Positions 54,062 through 61,896 of a stretch of 64,000 nt of DNA are shown here, one piece after another. A program made the position numbers and the translations under genes. The notes beneath the pieces were generated by a model. The model ran no database searches, was not told the DNA's origin, and saw only the letters and a list, made by a program, of their open reading frames with translations. Positions within the stretch are counted from its first letter, which is position 1, and every line of letters starts with the position of its first letter. Source of the DNA: JANJUO01 sp942492935 (GTDB lineage Bacteria; Bacteroidota; Ignavibacteria; Kapaibacteriales; UBA2268); assembly GCA_942492935.1 (NCBI GenBank), contig OW818654.1, positions 868,001 to 932,000 on the forward strand, given 5' to 3'.

Positions 54062-55171
54062 ATGAATAAGATTATTGATAAAAAAGAAAAAAAGAAAAGA
54101 ACAGTTAAGAAACAAAAGCAAATTGTTAAAGTAAGAACAAAAGAATCTCAATTGACTAAAATTGAATCAATCTATCTTGAGTATGATTTTCAAGGAAAAA
54201 GGTCTTATAAATTTCTAAATTTGTATATCAATAAAGAAAAATCAAGGAATGATGTTGTTACATTAAATCAGAATGCTGAAAATCTTAGAATTGCTGAAAA
54301 CAAAAGAGTAGAATTGGAAAATCAAATTAGGTCTGGAACTTATGCTGAATTAAGAAATGATAAAGTTACTTTGATTGAATTGATAAATCAGAAAATCAAT
54401 GATATTAAAGTTTATCATACAAAAATCAATTATCAATCTTTGTTATTCCATATCAAGAATTTTAAAGATGTTAAAATATCAAAGTTCAATTTGCAATACT
54501 GGAATGAATTTAGAAAATATCTTGAAAAGAAAGGAATGGAATTAAGTTCAATAGCTGAATATCAAACAAAATTAAAATCAATATTAAATTCAGCATATAA
54601 AAACAACTTAATCAATGCTGAATCATTAAAGAATCTTGAAATAGTTAAGAGTTCAAGTAAGTTAAGGAACTTTTTGACTGAATCAGAAATAAATCAGATT
54701 AAAGAATGTAAATTTGATATAAATTTCAAGAATAAAGTATTATTCAATATTTATACTGGAATAAGATTTTCAGATATGATTAATTTGAAATTTACTGATA
54801 TTATAGATAATAAAATCATCATCAAACAGCAAAAAGATAAAGGAACTAATAACATTCCATTAATCAAACAAGCTATTGAAATTGTTGAAAATCAAAAAAC
54901 AGTAATGAATGATTCAGAATTTATCTTTAAAAAAAGCACTAATTCAACACACAATAGACGTTTAAAAACACTTTGTAAGAGTGCTGGAATTGATAAACAT
55001 ATAACATGGCATTCATTAAGACATACAACAGCTACACTACTATTAACAAAAGGTGCTGATTTATATTCAGTTAGTAAGATTTTAGGGCATACTGATATTG
55101 CAACTACTCAAATTTATGCTAAATTGATTGATAGAAAAAAAGTTGAAACTATGAATTTATTGGAATTATAA
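54062..55171 (+). CDS. Tyrosine recombinase (integrase) of the mobile element
   Basis: 369 residues from ATG 54062. The frame is open back to an ATG at 53975, but that stretch covers the 24-bp repeat and is hydrophobic nonsense-like, so the later start (MNKIIDKKEKKKRTVKKQ) is preferred. An N-terminal basic region and SAM-like core-binding domain precede the catalytic domain. Numbered from 53975, the catalytic set is Arg264 (YTGIRFSDM), the Lys region KQQKDKGTN, His346-Arg349 (WHSLRHTT), His372 (LGHTDI) and Tyr381 (QIYAKL): complete. It should integrate and excise the element at the 17-bp site. The stop is two bases before the next gene. Confidence 0.92.
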   Translation: MNKIIDKKEKKKRTVKKQKQIVKVRTKESQLTKIESIYLEYDFQGKRSYKFLNLYINKEKSRNDVVTLNQNAENLRIAENKRVELENQIRSGTYAELRNDKVTLIELINQKINDIKVYHTKINYQSLLFHIKNFKDVKISKFNLQYWNEFRKYLEKKGMELSSIAEYQTKLKSILNSAYKNNLINAESLKNLEIVKSSSKLRNFLTESEINQIKECKFDINFKNKVLFNIYTGIRFSDMINLKFTDIIDNKIIIKQQKDKGTNNIPLIKQAIEIVENQKTVMNDSEFIFKKSTNSTHNRRLKTLCKSAGIDKHITWHSLRHTTATLLLTKGADLYSVSKILGHTDIATTQIYAKLIDRKKVETMNLLEL

Positions 55172-55173
55172 AG

Positions 55174-56283
55174 ATGATAAACAATAATGAAACAAAAAAA
55201 AAGTTTAAATATGAAACAGTTAATTTCTATTCTACTGAAATTGAAACAATAAAGCTCCCACCTTTTATGAAATCAGATATAATTCTAAACTATAATAAAG
55301 AATCAAACATTCAAGAATTAACAATTTCTACTATTTATGAAACAATGAATGAAATCAATTATTATTCAGATGTAAATATACAAGAATATAAGAACATAAG
55401 ATATAAACATACAAATTTTACAGTTATCATTTATCATTATATAAACATAAAAATCTGTTTTTTAGAAAAATTAATCAATTTAAAAAAATTAAATGATAGG
55501 AATAACCAACTATTTTCTGATATACAAACAATTGATAAAGATTTATGTTTAAGAAATAAGCAAACATATATTGAAATAGTAGATAAAATTAATAATTACA
55601 TTTCAGTAATTAACATATCTATAAAACAAACAATAGAACTAATCAATGATTCAGATTCAGAAATTAAAGAATTGTTTATTGGAACTATTGATTATTATTT
55701 TAAAAATCTTAAAATTATAGAAAATCAAATATTTGATATTAATCAAATTGTTAATCTATTACAAAACTATTTAAAAAAAAGAATATTTGATAAAGAATTG
55801 ATTCAAGAAACAAATCAAGATATTTCAAAAACTGAAATATCAAGTAATATAGCAATTGATGATAATAAGGAATTGATTCAGCATATAGTAGAAAAATTAA
55901 AAGAACATTTTGAAACTAATTCTGATTATATCAAGTTCAATAATCTTATGCTGAATAATGAAAAAGTAGATTCATTCATTCTGTTTAAAAAGCAAAAATC
56001 AAAACAATATTTTATCTTTATGATTCATATATTAGTAAAAAATGAAATCATCAAACAATCAAAAATGAATCTGATATTGAAACAAGTTAAATTTTGGAAT
56101 AATTCCAGCAATAATTTTGGAATAGATAATATTCCAGATAACTACAAACATTCAATAAGCAAAGCAAAAAATAAATATCTTGAATCAATCAATGAATCTG
56201 AATCAATACAATCATTCAAAGATGATGTTATATTCCAGATAATCAAAACAAACAATCTTACAATTCCTAAAAATAGCAATTAG
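55174..56283 (+). CDS. Unknown protein of the mobile element (369 aa)
   Basis: I do not recognise this protein. It is predicted all-helical, rich in Ile/Asn/Lys, with no signal peptide or membrane span. A long central helical region (~80-210, IIYHYINIKICFLEKLINLK, ISVINISIKQTIELINDSDS) may be coiled coil. The C-terminal part (~270-350, FILFKKQKSKQYFIFMIHIL, FGIDNIPDNYKHSISKAKNK) vaguely resembles a domain of Bacteroidota conjugative-element proteins near integrases; that link is weak. It begins two bases after the integrase and should be co-expressed with it. Confidence 0.7.
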   Translation: MINNNETKKKFKYETVNFYSTEIETIKLPPFMKSDIILNYNKESNIQELTISTIYETMNEINYYSDVNIQEYKNIRYKHTNFTVIIYHYINIKICFLEKLINLKKLNDRNNQLFSDIQTIDKDLCLRNKQTYIEIVDKINNYISVINISIKQTIELINDSDSEIKELFIGTIDYYFKNLKIIENQIFDINQIVNLLQNYLKKRIFDKELIQETNQDISKTEISSNIAIDDNKELIQHIVEKLKEHFETNSDYIKFNNLMLNNEKVDSFILFKKQKSKQYFIFMIHILVKNEIIKQSKMNLILKQVKFWNNSSNNFGIDNIPDNYKHSISKAKNKYLESINESESIQSFKDDVIFQIIKTNNLTIPKNSN

Positions 56284-56341
56284 AATCTATCTACAATCTA
56301 TCTACTTTAACTATCTACTAAATCTATTTTAGTAGATTTTT
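56284..56341 (+). terminator. AATCTATCTAC tandem repeats merging into a terminator hairpin
   Basis: AATCTATCTAC occurs twice in tandem (56284-56294, 56295-56305), then as AACTATCTAC (56309-56318). The last copy is part of a hairpin ATCTACTAAA / TTTAGTAGAT (56313-56322, 56328-56337) with Ts to 56341. It would end the integrase transcript, and the direct repeats may bind a regulator. Confidence 0.65.
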
Positions 56342-56443
56342 CATTTAATAAATATCTAATAAATTTGCTTTTGTATTTGAGTTGCAACTTAATTATTAAA
56401 TTTTTATAAAATATTTGTTAAACAAAAAAAAAGGAATTGCAAA

Positions 56444-57073
56444 ATGGAAAAGCAATTAACAGAAAACCTTGAATATAACAAGGAATTAGAAAAATTATCA
56501 ATTGATGATATTTTGAAAATATTTCAAATCAAGATTGATTACAGCAAAGATTTTAATGAAAAAAAGGAATTAAAATCAATACTGGATTTAATCAAAGTGA
56601 ATAACAAAAAAGATGATTATTACAAATCAGTAATTAATGAATTGTATAATCAATCTGGAAAAGCAATTGGAATGATTAAAGAACTATTAGAAATCATTCA
56701 GCAAAAAGATAGAATAATTGAATCTAATGTAAAATATTCACATATTCAAAATATGAATTACTTTGAATTGATGTATGATTGTTATGAATTATTGAATGAA
56801 AAAAATGGTATCAAAGATTCTAATGATTATTTAGATATTGATTCAGCATATAGTGAAATAACTATTGATTCTGAATATTCAGAAATAGAATCATTATTCA
56901 GAGAACCAAATTTTAATTTAAGATATGACTATTATATTCATTTTCAAAATGATTTTAAAAATATTTCTGAATCTGATAAAGAATTAATCTTGAATATCTT
57001 TGATGAAGATGATTCTGATATATCATATAAACTTGAATTATTTGAATCAATCATAACAAAAGAAACTGAATAA
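56444..57073 (+). CDS. Unknown acidic protein of the mobile element (209 aa)
   Basis: Not recognised. It is a 209-residue helical, strongly acidic protein (clusters YLDIDSAYSEITIDSEYSEI and IFDEDDSDI) without signal peptide or membrane span. The acidity could suggest DNA mimicry or a phage-type accessory role, but there is no motif to support this. AAGGA lies about nine bases before the ATG. A hairpin follows at 57082. Confidence 0.65.
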   Translation: MEKQLTENLEYNKELEKLSIDDILKIFQIKIDYSKDFNEKKELKSILDLIKVNNKKDDYYKSVINELYNQSGKAIGMIKELLEIIQQKDRIIESNVKYSHIQNMNYFELMYDCYELLNEKNGIKDSNDYLDIDSAYSEITIDSEYSEIESLFREPNFNLRYDYYIHFQNDFKNISESDKELILNIFDEDDSDISYKLELFESIITKETE

Positions 57074-57081
57074 CAATCAAG

Positions 57082-57119
57082 GAATCAGTAAGATTGATTG
57101 TTGTTGGTCTTACTGATTC
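57082..57119 (+). terminator. 12-bp hairpin between element genes
   Basis: GAATCAGTAAGA (57082-57093) pairs exactly with TCTTACTGATTC (57108-57119), with a 14-base loop. A T run follows only 14 bases later, so it may be a terminator, attenuator or protein-binding RNA. Confidence 0.6.
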
Positions 57120-57164
57120 TGATTTATAACAATTTTTTTAATAACAAATTTAGGAAAAATCTAA

Positions 57165-57434
57165 ATGATAAACAATGAATCATTAAGAACAGAATTAGAA
57201 TCAATCAATACAAAACTTGATTCTAATAATCAAAAATTAGATATTCTAATTGAAAAATCAGATGATATAATTTCAACTGATAAAGTTGCTGAATTGCTGA
57301 ATCAATCTAAAAACTATATTTTGAAACAATGTAGAATGAATGCAATTCCTTTTCATAAGTTAGGTAATAAACCAAACTATTATTTTTTAAAATCAGAAAT
57401 AATAAACTATATCAAAAACAATGGAATAATGTAA
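57165..57434 (+). CDS. Excisionase-like helix-turn-helix protein
   Basis: 89 residues. A short N-terminal coiled coil (LESINTKLDSNNQKLDILIE) precedes an excisionase/HTH_17-type winged helix: ISTDKVAELLNQSKNYILKQ, CRMNAIPFHKLGNKPNYYFL, KSEIINYI. Such proteins direct excision (Xis) or regulate transcription in Bacteroidota mobile elements. Its stop is two bases before the next gene. Confidence 0.82.
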   Translation: MINNESLRTELESINTKLDSNNQKLDILIEKSDDIISTDKVAELLNQSKNYILKQCRMNAIPFHKLGNKPNYYFLKSEIINYIKNNGIM

Positions 57435-57436
57435 CT

Positions 57437-57856
57437 ATGGAAAAAATCAGTTATTTCAAATATGAAAAAGTTAAGGAACTAAAAACAAAATATATTTTGA
57501 AATCAAAATCAGATGATTCAGATGTATTACCAGATAGATTCTATTTAGCAAAAAATCAGAATGCTATTCATAAGGTAGTTCAAGGAAAAAGAAAACCAAA
57601 TTTATTCATAAGTTCTACAAAAGGAATTTATCTTACTGGAATCTATCTTGATATAGAAAAGAAAAATTTAGGTTTTGCTGATAATAAGAAATTCAATAAA
57701 GATGATTTATTCTTGATTGAAACAAAAGATAATCTGAATGAATTAGAATTCTATGTATTAGAAAACAGCTTAACATTTCAGAATCAATATTTTCAGATGT
57801 TTTGTAATCAAGATGATGATTTAATGGAAAAGTTGAAAAATGTTAAAACAAATTAA
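57437..57856 (+). CDS. Unknown protein of the mobile element (139 aa)
   Basis: Not recognised. A soluble alpha/beta protein with a basic N-terminal half (YEKVKELKTKYILKSKS, KVVQGKRKPNLFISS) and an acidic C-terminal half (DNLNELEFYVLENS, QDDDLMEKLKN). Its place between the HTH gene and the replication gene is where ssDNA-binding or replication-accessory proteins lie in filamentous phage genomes (context only; no sequence support). Confidence 0.65.
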   Translation: MEKISYFKYEKVKELKTKYILKSKSDDSDVLPDRFYLAKNQNAIHKVVQGKRKPNLFISSTKGIYLTGIYLDIEKKNLGFADNKKFNKDDLFLIETKDNLNELEFYVLENSLTFQNQYFQMFCNQDDDLMEKLKNVKTN

Positions 57857-57893
57857 TTTTTATTCATAATTTAAAATAATAAGATATTTAAAA

Positions 57894-57936
57894 ACTATAT
57901 TGCTGAATAGTATTATCTAATATAGTAAGTCTATTC
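57894..57936 (+). promoter_or_regulatory. Overlapping hairpins upstream of the replication gene
   Basis: ACTATATT (57894-57901) pairs with AATATAGT (57919-57926), while GAATAG (57905-57910) pairs with CTATTC (57931-57936). The two stems interleave, so only one simple hairpin can form at a time. This could be a double-strand origin nick site or a control structure. Confidence 0.4.
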
Positions 57937-57980
57937 TAATTTCAGTTTTTGAAATATCATACAAGATTAAGGTAATATTT

Positions 57981-58889
57981 ATGATTGATTCTATAAAATT
58001 CTTTAATGAAATTAAATTAACAAATGATGTATTGAATAAGTTCAATGCTAATAGTATAATTGATTCAAATGGAATAGTTAAGAGTTCAAGTTTTATGTTA
58101 AAGAATCTGAAAATTGTAGTTAATGATTATGGAACTACAATCAGTAATTCAATTCATAAATATTACCATAATCATAATTTTGGAACTTATACAAGAAAAG
58201 AAATTCAGCAAACTATTCAGCAACTATCAAATGAATTAGAAATTGATGTTAGTAAGTTCAAAGTAATAAAATTAGATATTGCAACAAATGTAATAACTGA
58301 TAAAAGAGTTCAAGAATATCTGATTGAATTAGGTAGTTTGAAATATTTTCAAGTTGCAATAAACAGTTATTCTAAAACCTATTACAATCATAAGCAAACA
58401 TTGATAATTTATGATAAAATCAAGGAATTAGAATCAAGAAAACAGTTGAATGAAATTCCAGCAATATTCTTGAATAAGAATGTTTGTAGAATAGAATTAA
58501 GATTCATAAGGAATATTAAGTCATATTTTGGAAAAAGTCTTAATGTAGATGATTTATATAGTGAAAATTGCTATTTAAAAATGATTGATATGCTGAAAAA
58601 GAAATATTTTCAAGTTTCAAGGAATAAAACAATGATTCTTGATTCAGCAACTACAATCAAGGAATTCAAACAATATCTACAATCAAAAGGACTTGAAACA
58701 ATTGGAATATTAAAATTAGAACAGATGATAACAAATTCTTTTAATGCTGGAATTATCAATTCAGTTCAAAAGTTAAGATTGAATCAAGATATAAAACAAC
58801 TAACAAGCAATAAGGAATTATTCAAAGTAACTGATAATATAAAAGAACTTGATTCAAAGTTCAAACAGTCATTACAGCATTATAGATGA
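57981..58889 (+). CDS. Phage/plasmid replication initiation protein, gene II/X-like
   Basis: 302 residues. The pattern matches Bacteroidota proteins annotated as phage/plasmid replication protein, gene II/X family: MIDSIKFFNEI at the start, a NSIHKYYHNHNFGTYTRKEI block (~56-75), the conserved KLDIATNV (97-104), LIIYDKIKELESRK, and KNVCRIELRFIRNIKSYFG. Gene II proteins nick one strand at the origin and start rolling-circle replication. This suggests that the excised circle can replicate. It lies directly before the iteron-like array. Confidence 0.75.
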   Translation: MIDSIKFFNEIKLTNDVLNKFNANSIIDSNGIVKSSSFMLKNLKIVVNDYGTTISNSIHKYYHNHNFGTYTRKEIQQTIQQLSNELEIDVSKFKVIKLDIATNVITDKRVQEYLIELGSLKYFQVAINSYSKTYYNHKQTLIIYDKIKELESRKQLNEIPAIFLNKNVCRIELRFIRNIKSYFGKSLNVDDLYSENCYLKMIDMLKKKYFQVSRNKTMILDSATTIKEFKQYLQSKGLETIGILKLEQMITNSFNAGIINSVQKLRLNQDIKQLTSNKELFKVTDNIKELDSKFKQSLQHYR

Positions 58890-58997
58890 TGATTCAACTA
58901 TTTTACTGATTATCAATAAAAGTGTCTTAAAATCAATTTATGATGTTAATATACATAATCTAAAAACATAGTAACAAGGAATTGAATCAGAATAAAA

Positions 58998-59247
58998 ACT
59001 TACTAATTGAACTACCTAAAAGAACATAAAGAACAGAATAAAAAAAGAAATTACACTAATTACACTACCTAAAAGAACAGGATAAAAAAGAAAATTCAAC
59101 TAATTCAACTACCTAAAAGGAAAAATTAGACAAATTAGACACTATAAAAAAGGAATATCAGAATAGAATCTGATTCATAAGAAAACCACACAATTCAACA
59201 ATCTAAAAAAGAAATATTACAGAATATTACAATCTGAAAAAGAACAG
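58998..59247 (+). repeat. Iteron-like array with doubled variable words
   Basis: Six degenerate units; a CTACCTAAAAG-type core begins at about 59012, 59065, 59109, 59142, 59203 and 59234. In several units a five-base word is repeated before the core: TTACA-CTAA-TTACA-CTACC, TTCAA-CTAA-TTCAA-CTACC, TTAGA-CAAA-TTAGA-CACTA, TTACA-GAATA-TTACA-ATC. The remaining units are less regular. Spacing varies (31-61 bases). It occupies the non-coding end of the element beside the replication gene, where an origin or recombinase arm sites would be expected. Confidence 0.6.
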
Positions 59248-59281
59248 TCATTCAGCATAAAAGTAAAAATAATGCAAAATA

Positions 59282-59305
59282 TTGTTACTAATTTGTTACT
59301 AATGA
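59282..59305 (+). repeat. 24-bp direct repeat inside the element, right copy
   Basis: Identical to 53988-54011 (two TTGTTACTAAT units plus GA). It lies 77 bases inside the right attachment site; the left copy is 137 bases inside the left one. Confidence 0.85.
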
Positions 59306-59380
59306 CTGTTTTTTGTATATTACTTTGTTTGTAACTATTATATAAAACAACTACTTATATAAATACATAAAAAAATATAA

Positions 59381-60367
59381 TTATTTGCCAGCAAAATGCT
59401 GCATAAATTGAACTCTCTCATAAGCAGCAGGATTATTTGTAGCAGATTGACTTAATTTTCCTTGGAAATCTTTAATTGTATTAAATTTCTTTTTAGTCAT
59501 CCAATTATTTAGAAATTCTGTCATCTCTGTAATTGCTGAGAAACCTTGTTTGTATAGTGTAGATGCAACTTGAACAGCATTTGCACCAGCGAGAAGTTGT
59601 TTTACAACAGCAGCACCGTCATGAACACCAGTTGAAGCTGCAAGGTCACATTTTACTCTATTAGCCATAATCGCAATCCATCTCAATGATATAGAAATAT
59701 CTGATGGTGTACTATAAATATTTGAAGAATTGACTTCTAAATCATTAATATCAATATCTGGACTATAAAATCTATTAAACAAAACTAATCCATTTATTCC
59801 AGTTTCAGATAGGTTTTTAATCATATTAGCTAAATTTGAAAAATAGTAGCTAATTTTTAAAGATACAGGAATTGTAATTTCTTTTCTTACTTTTTCGATT
59901 ACATCAAAATACACTTTTTCGTTATCATCACCAGTACGATTTAAATCAGATGGCAAAATAAACATATTTAATTCAATTGCATCTGCTCCTGCATCTTGAA
60001 TTCTTTTAGCAAAACTTGTCCATTCTTCTGCATCAACGCAGTTGATACTTGCAATTATTGGTATATTTACTGATTTTTTTGCATCTTCAATTAAAAATAA
60101 ATACTTTGATACTCCATCTTCCATTGCACTAAAGTCAAATGCATCATATATTTCTGGGTAAATCGAAGAAGGTTTGCTCATTTGAGCAATATTTTTTTTC
60201 ATTTCAAAATTGATTTCTTCTTCAAAAATTGATTTTAGAACTACAGCACCTACGCCACGCTTATCAAGTTCTTGTATTTGATGTAAAGTTTTAGTAAGTC
60301 CTGAACTTGCTGCAATAATTGGATTTCTAAGTTGTAATCCAAGATAAGTTGTTGATAAATCTGCCAT
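59381..60367 (-). CDS. Dihydroorotate dehydrogenase-like protein, integration target
   Basis: A 328-residue flavin TIM barrel of the dihydroorotate/dihydropyrimidine dehydrogenase family (LQLRNPIIAASSGL, IIASINCVDAEEW, DAIELNMF, SLKISYYF, LAASTGVHDGAAVVKQLLAG, NAVQVAST). It matches the Bacteroidota group called dihydroorotate dehydrogenase-like, whose substrate may not be dihydroorotate; no partner PyrK or Fe-S subunit is adjacent. Its last codons (HFAGK, stop) form the right attachment site, so insertion keeps the protein intact. Confidence 0.85.
   Translation of the reverse strand: MADLSTTYLGLQLRNPIIAASSGLTKTLHQIQELDKRGVGAVVLKSIFEEEINFEMKKNIAQMSKPSSIYPEIYDAFDFSAMEDGVSKYLFLIEDAKKSVNIPIIASINCVDAEEWTSFAKRIQDAGADAIELNMFILPSDLNRTGDDNEKVYFDVIEKVRKEITIPVSLKISYYFSNLANMIKNLSETGINGLVLFNRFYSPDIDINDLEVNSSNIYSTPSDISISLRWIAIMANRVKCDLAASTGVHDGAAVVKQLLAGANAVQVASTLYKQGFSAITEMTEFLNNWMTKKKFNTIKDFQGKLSQSATNNPAAYERVQFMQHFAGK
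59382..59398 (+). other. Right attachment site (attR-like) at the 3' end of the dehydrogenase gene
   Basis: TATTTGCCAGCAAAATG, identical to 53834-53850, spanning the last codons of the minus-strand dehydrogenase-like gene. Flanking bases differ between the copies. Confidence 0.8.
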
Positions 60368-60577
60368 TTTAACACCTTTAATTTTAATTTTTCTTATTAT
60401 TCAAATAAAAATTACAATATGTAATTATTTCAAACTATTAAATTAAGAATTTATTTTTGAAATTCATTAAAAAATATTTTGAAAATGTTAAATAATTAGA
60501 TTATTTACAAATCTTATATGATTAGGAGGGTTGAATATATTGAACATTCCCAAAAAGTGGAATAGAAAATACTAATT

Positions 60578-61132
60578 TTACCACGATTTAGGAACAAAAT
60601 CTTGACTATTCTCTATGCTTGCACTACTACCTGTTGCTCTAATGACAAAAAGTTTATTCTTCATAGCCATTTTTACCGCTCCGCTATCTTCCTTCAAATA
60701 AGCAACTGCCCCATATACATTATTTTCTTTATACTTTGGCAATACGGATTTTATTTCTTTTAATTCTTCAATAAATTCCTTGACGTCATCTGGTCTTAAA
60801 GTAGTTTTTACTTCAACTACTACAATATCTTTTCCATTTTCTGCAATTATATCAAATTCGTATTGTCTGCCATTATATTTAGCATTAACTCTTGTAGAGG
60901 TAACATTGATAGCAATTTCCCTTTCGTTAAGCAATTTAATAATATCACCTTCAACAAGTGATTCCATCAATTTTCCCCATTGACTGGTAAACAAGTATTC
61001 CAATTTTCTCAGCTTTTTATCAGTTTCCTTCATTTGTTCGGTTGTTTCATTGATTTTCTTGCTTGTTTCTTGAAACATCAACCATACTTTATCGAAATCT
61101 AATTTTTCTGTTTGTACTAATTCTGTGCTCAT
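60578..61132 (-). CDS. Coiled-coil PD-(D/E)XK nuclease-fold protein, tandem copy 3
   Basis: 184 residues, the shortest of three tandem paralogues. A short N-terminal coiled coil (QETSKKINETTEQMKETDKK) is followed by a PD-(D/E)XK-like core: Glu61 (MESLVEGDII), Asp94 (YEFDIIAENG) and Glu107-Val-Lys109 (VVVEVKTT), the order of catalytic residues in restriction-endonuclease folds. It resembles DUF3782-type proteins. GGAG lies six bases before the ATG chosen; an ATG 15 codons upstream is weaker. Against copies 1 and 2 it lacks about 21 coiled-coil residues (three heptads). Function unknown. Confidence 0.8.
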   Translation of the reverse strand: MSTELVQTEKLDFDKVWLMFQETSKKINETTEQMKETDKKLRKLEYLFTSQWGKLMESLVEGDIIKLLNEREIAINVTSTRVNAKYNGRQYEFDIIAENGKDIVVVEVKTTLRPDDVKEFIEELKEIKSVLPKYKENNVYGAVAYLKEDSGAVKMAMKNKLFVIRATGSSASIENSQDFVPKSW

Positions 61133-61210
61133 TATTAACTCCTTAATTATTACTTTTTGACAATTATATTTGAACAATATTTATATTTATAATTTATATA
61201 TTTGTTTCAC

Positions 61211-61828
61211 TTACCATGCTTTTGGAACAAAATCTTGACTATTTTCAATACTTGCACTACTACCTGTTGCTCTAATGACAAAAAGTTTATTCTTCATAGC
61301 CATTTTTACCGCTCCGCTATCTTCCTTCAAATAAGCAACTGCCCCATATACATTATTTTCTTTATACTTTGGCAATACGGATTTTATTTCTTTTAATTCT
61401 TCAATAAATTCCTTCACGTCATCTGGTCTTAAAGTAGTTTTTACTTCAACTACTACAATATCTTTTCCATTTTCAGCAATTATATCAAATTCGTATTGTC
61501 TGCCATTATATTTAGCATTAACTCTTGTAGAGGTAACATTGATAGCAATTTCCCTTTCGTTAAGCAATTTAATAATATCACCTTCAACAAGTGATTCCAT
61601 CAATTTTCCCCATTGACTGGTAAATAAGTATTCCAATTTTCTCAGCTTCTTATCAGTTTCCTTCATTTGCTGGTCAGTTTCTTGAATTTTTTTGTCAGTT
61701 TCTTTCATTTGCAATGATGTATCTTGAATCATTAATTTTGTTTCGTTCAATTGCTTGCTTGTTTCTTGAAACATCAACCAAACTTTATCGAAATCTAATT
61801 TTTCTGTTTGTACAACTTCTGTGCTCAT
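61211..61828 (-). CDS. Coiled-coil PD-(D/E)XK nuclease-fold protein, tandem copy 2
   Basis: 205 residues, nearly identical to its neighbours from residue ~60 onward. The coiled coil holds heptad-like units (IQDTSLQMKETDKKI, QETDQQMKETDKKL). Catalytic-type residues are Asp115, Glu128 and Lys130. Intergenic spacings are similar across the array (about 70-80 bases), and each gene has its own ribosome site, as expected after duplication of a whole unit including leader. Confidence 0.8.
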   Translation of the reverse strand: MSTEVVQTEKLDFDKVWLMFQETSKQLNETKLMIQDTSLQMKETDKKIQETDQQMKETDKKLRKLEYLFTSQWGKLMESLVEGDIIKLLNEREIAINVTSTRVNAKYNGRQYEFDIIAENGKDIVVVEVKTTLRPDDVKEFIEELKEIKSVLPKYKENNVYGAVAYLKEDSGAVKMAMKNKLFVIRATGSSASIENSQDFVPKAW

Positions 61829-61896
61829 ATATAAACTCCTTAAATTAATACTTATATGGCATTTTTTTCAACAAATAATAAATATATTTGTTTCAC

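Larger units (their letters stand above)
53834..59398. mobile_element. Integrated mobile element with tyrosine recombinase and rolling-circle-type replication gene
   Basis: Bounded by the 17-bp direct repeat TATTTGCCAGCAAAATG at 53834-53850 and 59382-59398; the right copy is the 3' end of the dihydroorotate-dehydrogenase-like gene. The contents are rightward: integrase, two unknown genes, an excisionase-like HTH protein, another unknown gene, a gene II/X-type replication protein, then an iteron-like array. Composition is more AT-rich than the chromosome: a hand count of one 60-base line gives 12 G+C inside (56521-56580) and 24 in mutB (37021-37080), an illustration only. No capsid, Zot or mobilisation genes were recognised. 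Confidence 0.85.

Noticed and set aside
53834..59398. Complete filamentous prophage
   Set aside because: The replication protein is of the right type, but no coat, Zot-like or secretin gene is visible, so only a mobile element is claimed.
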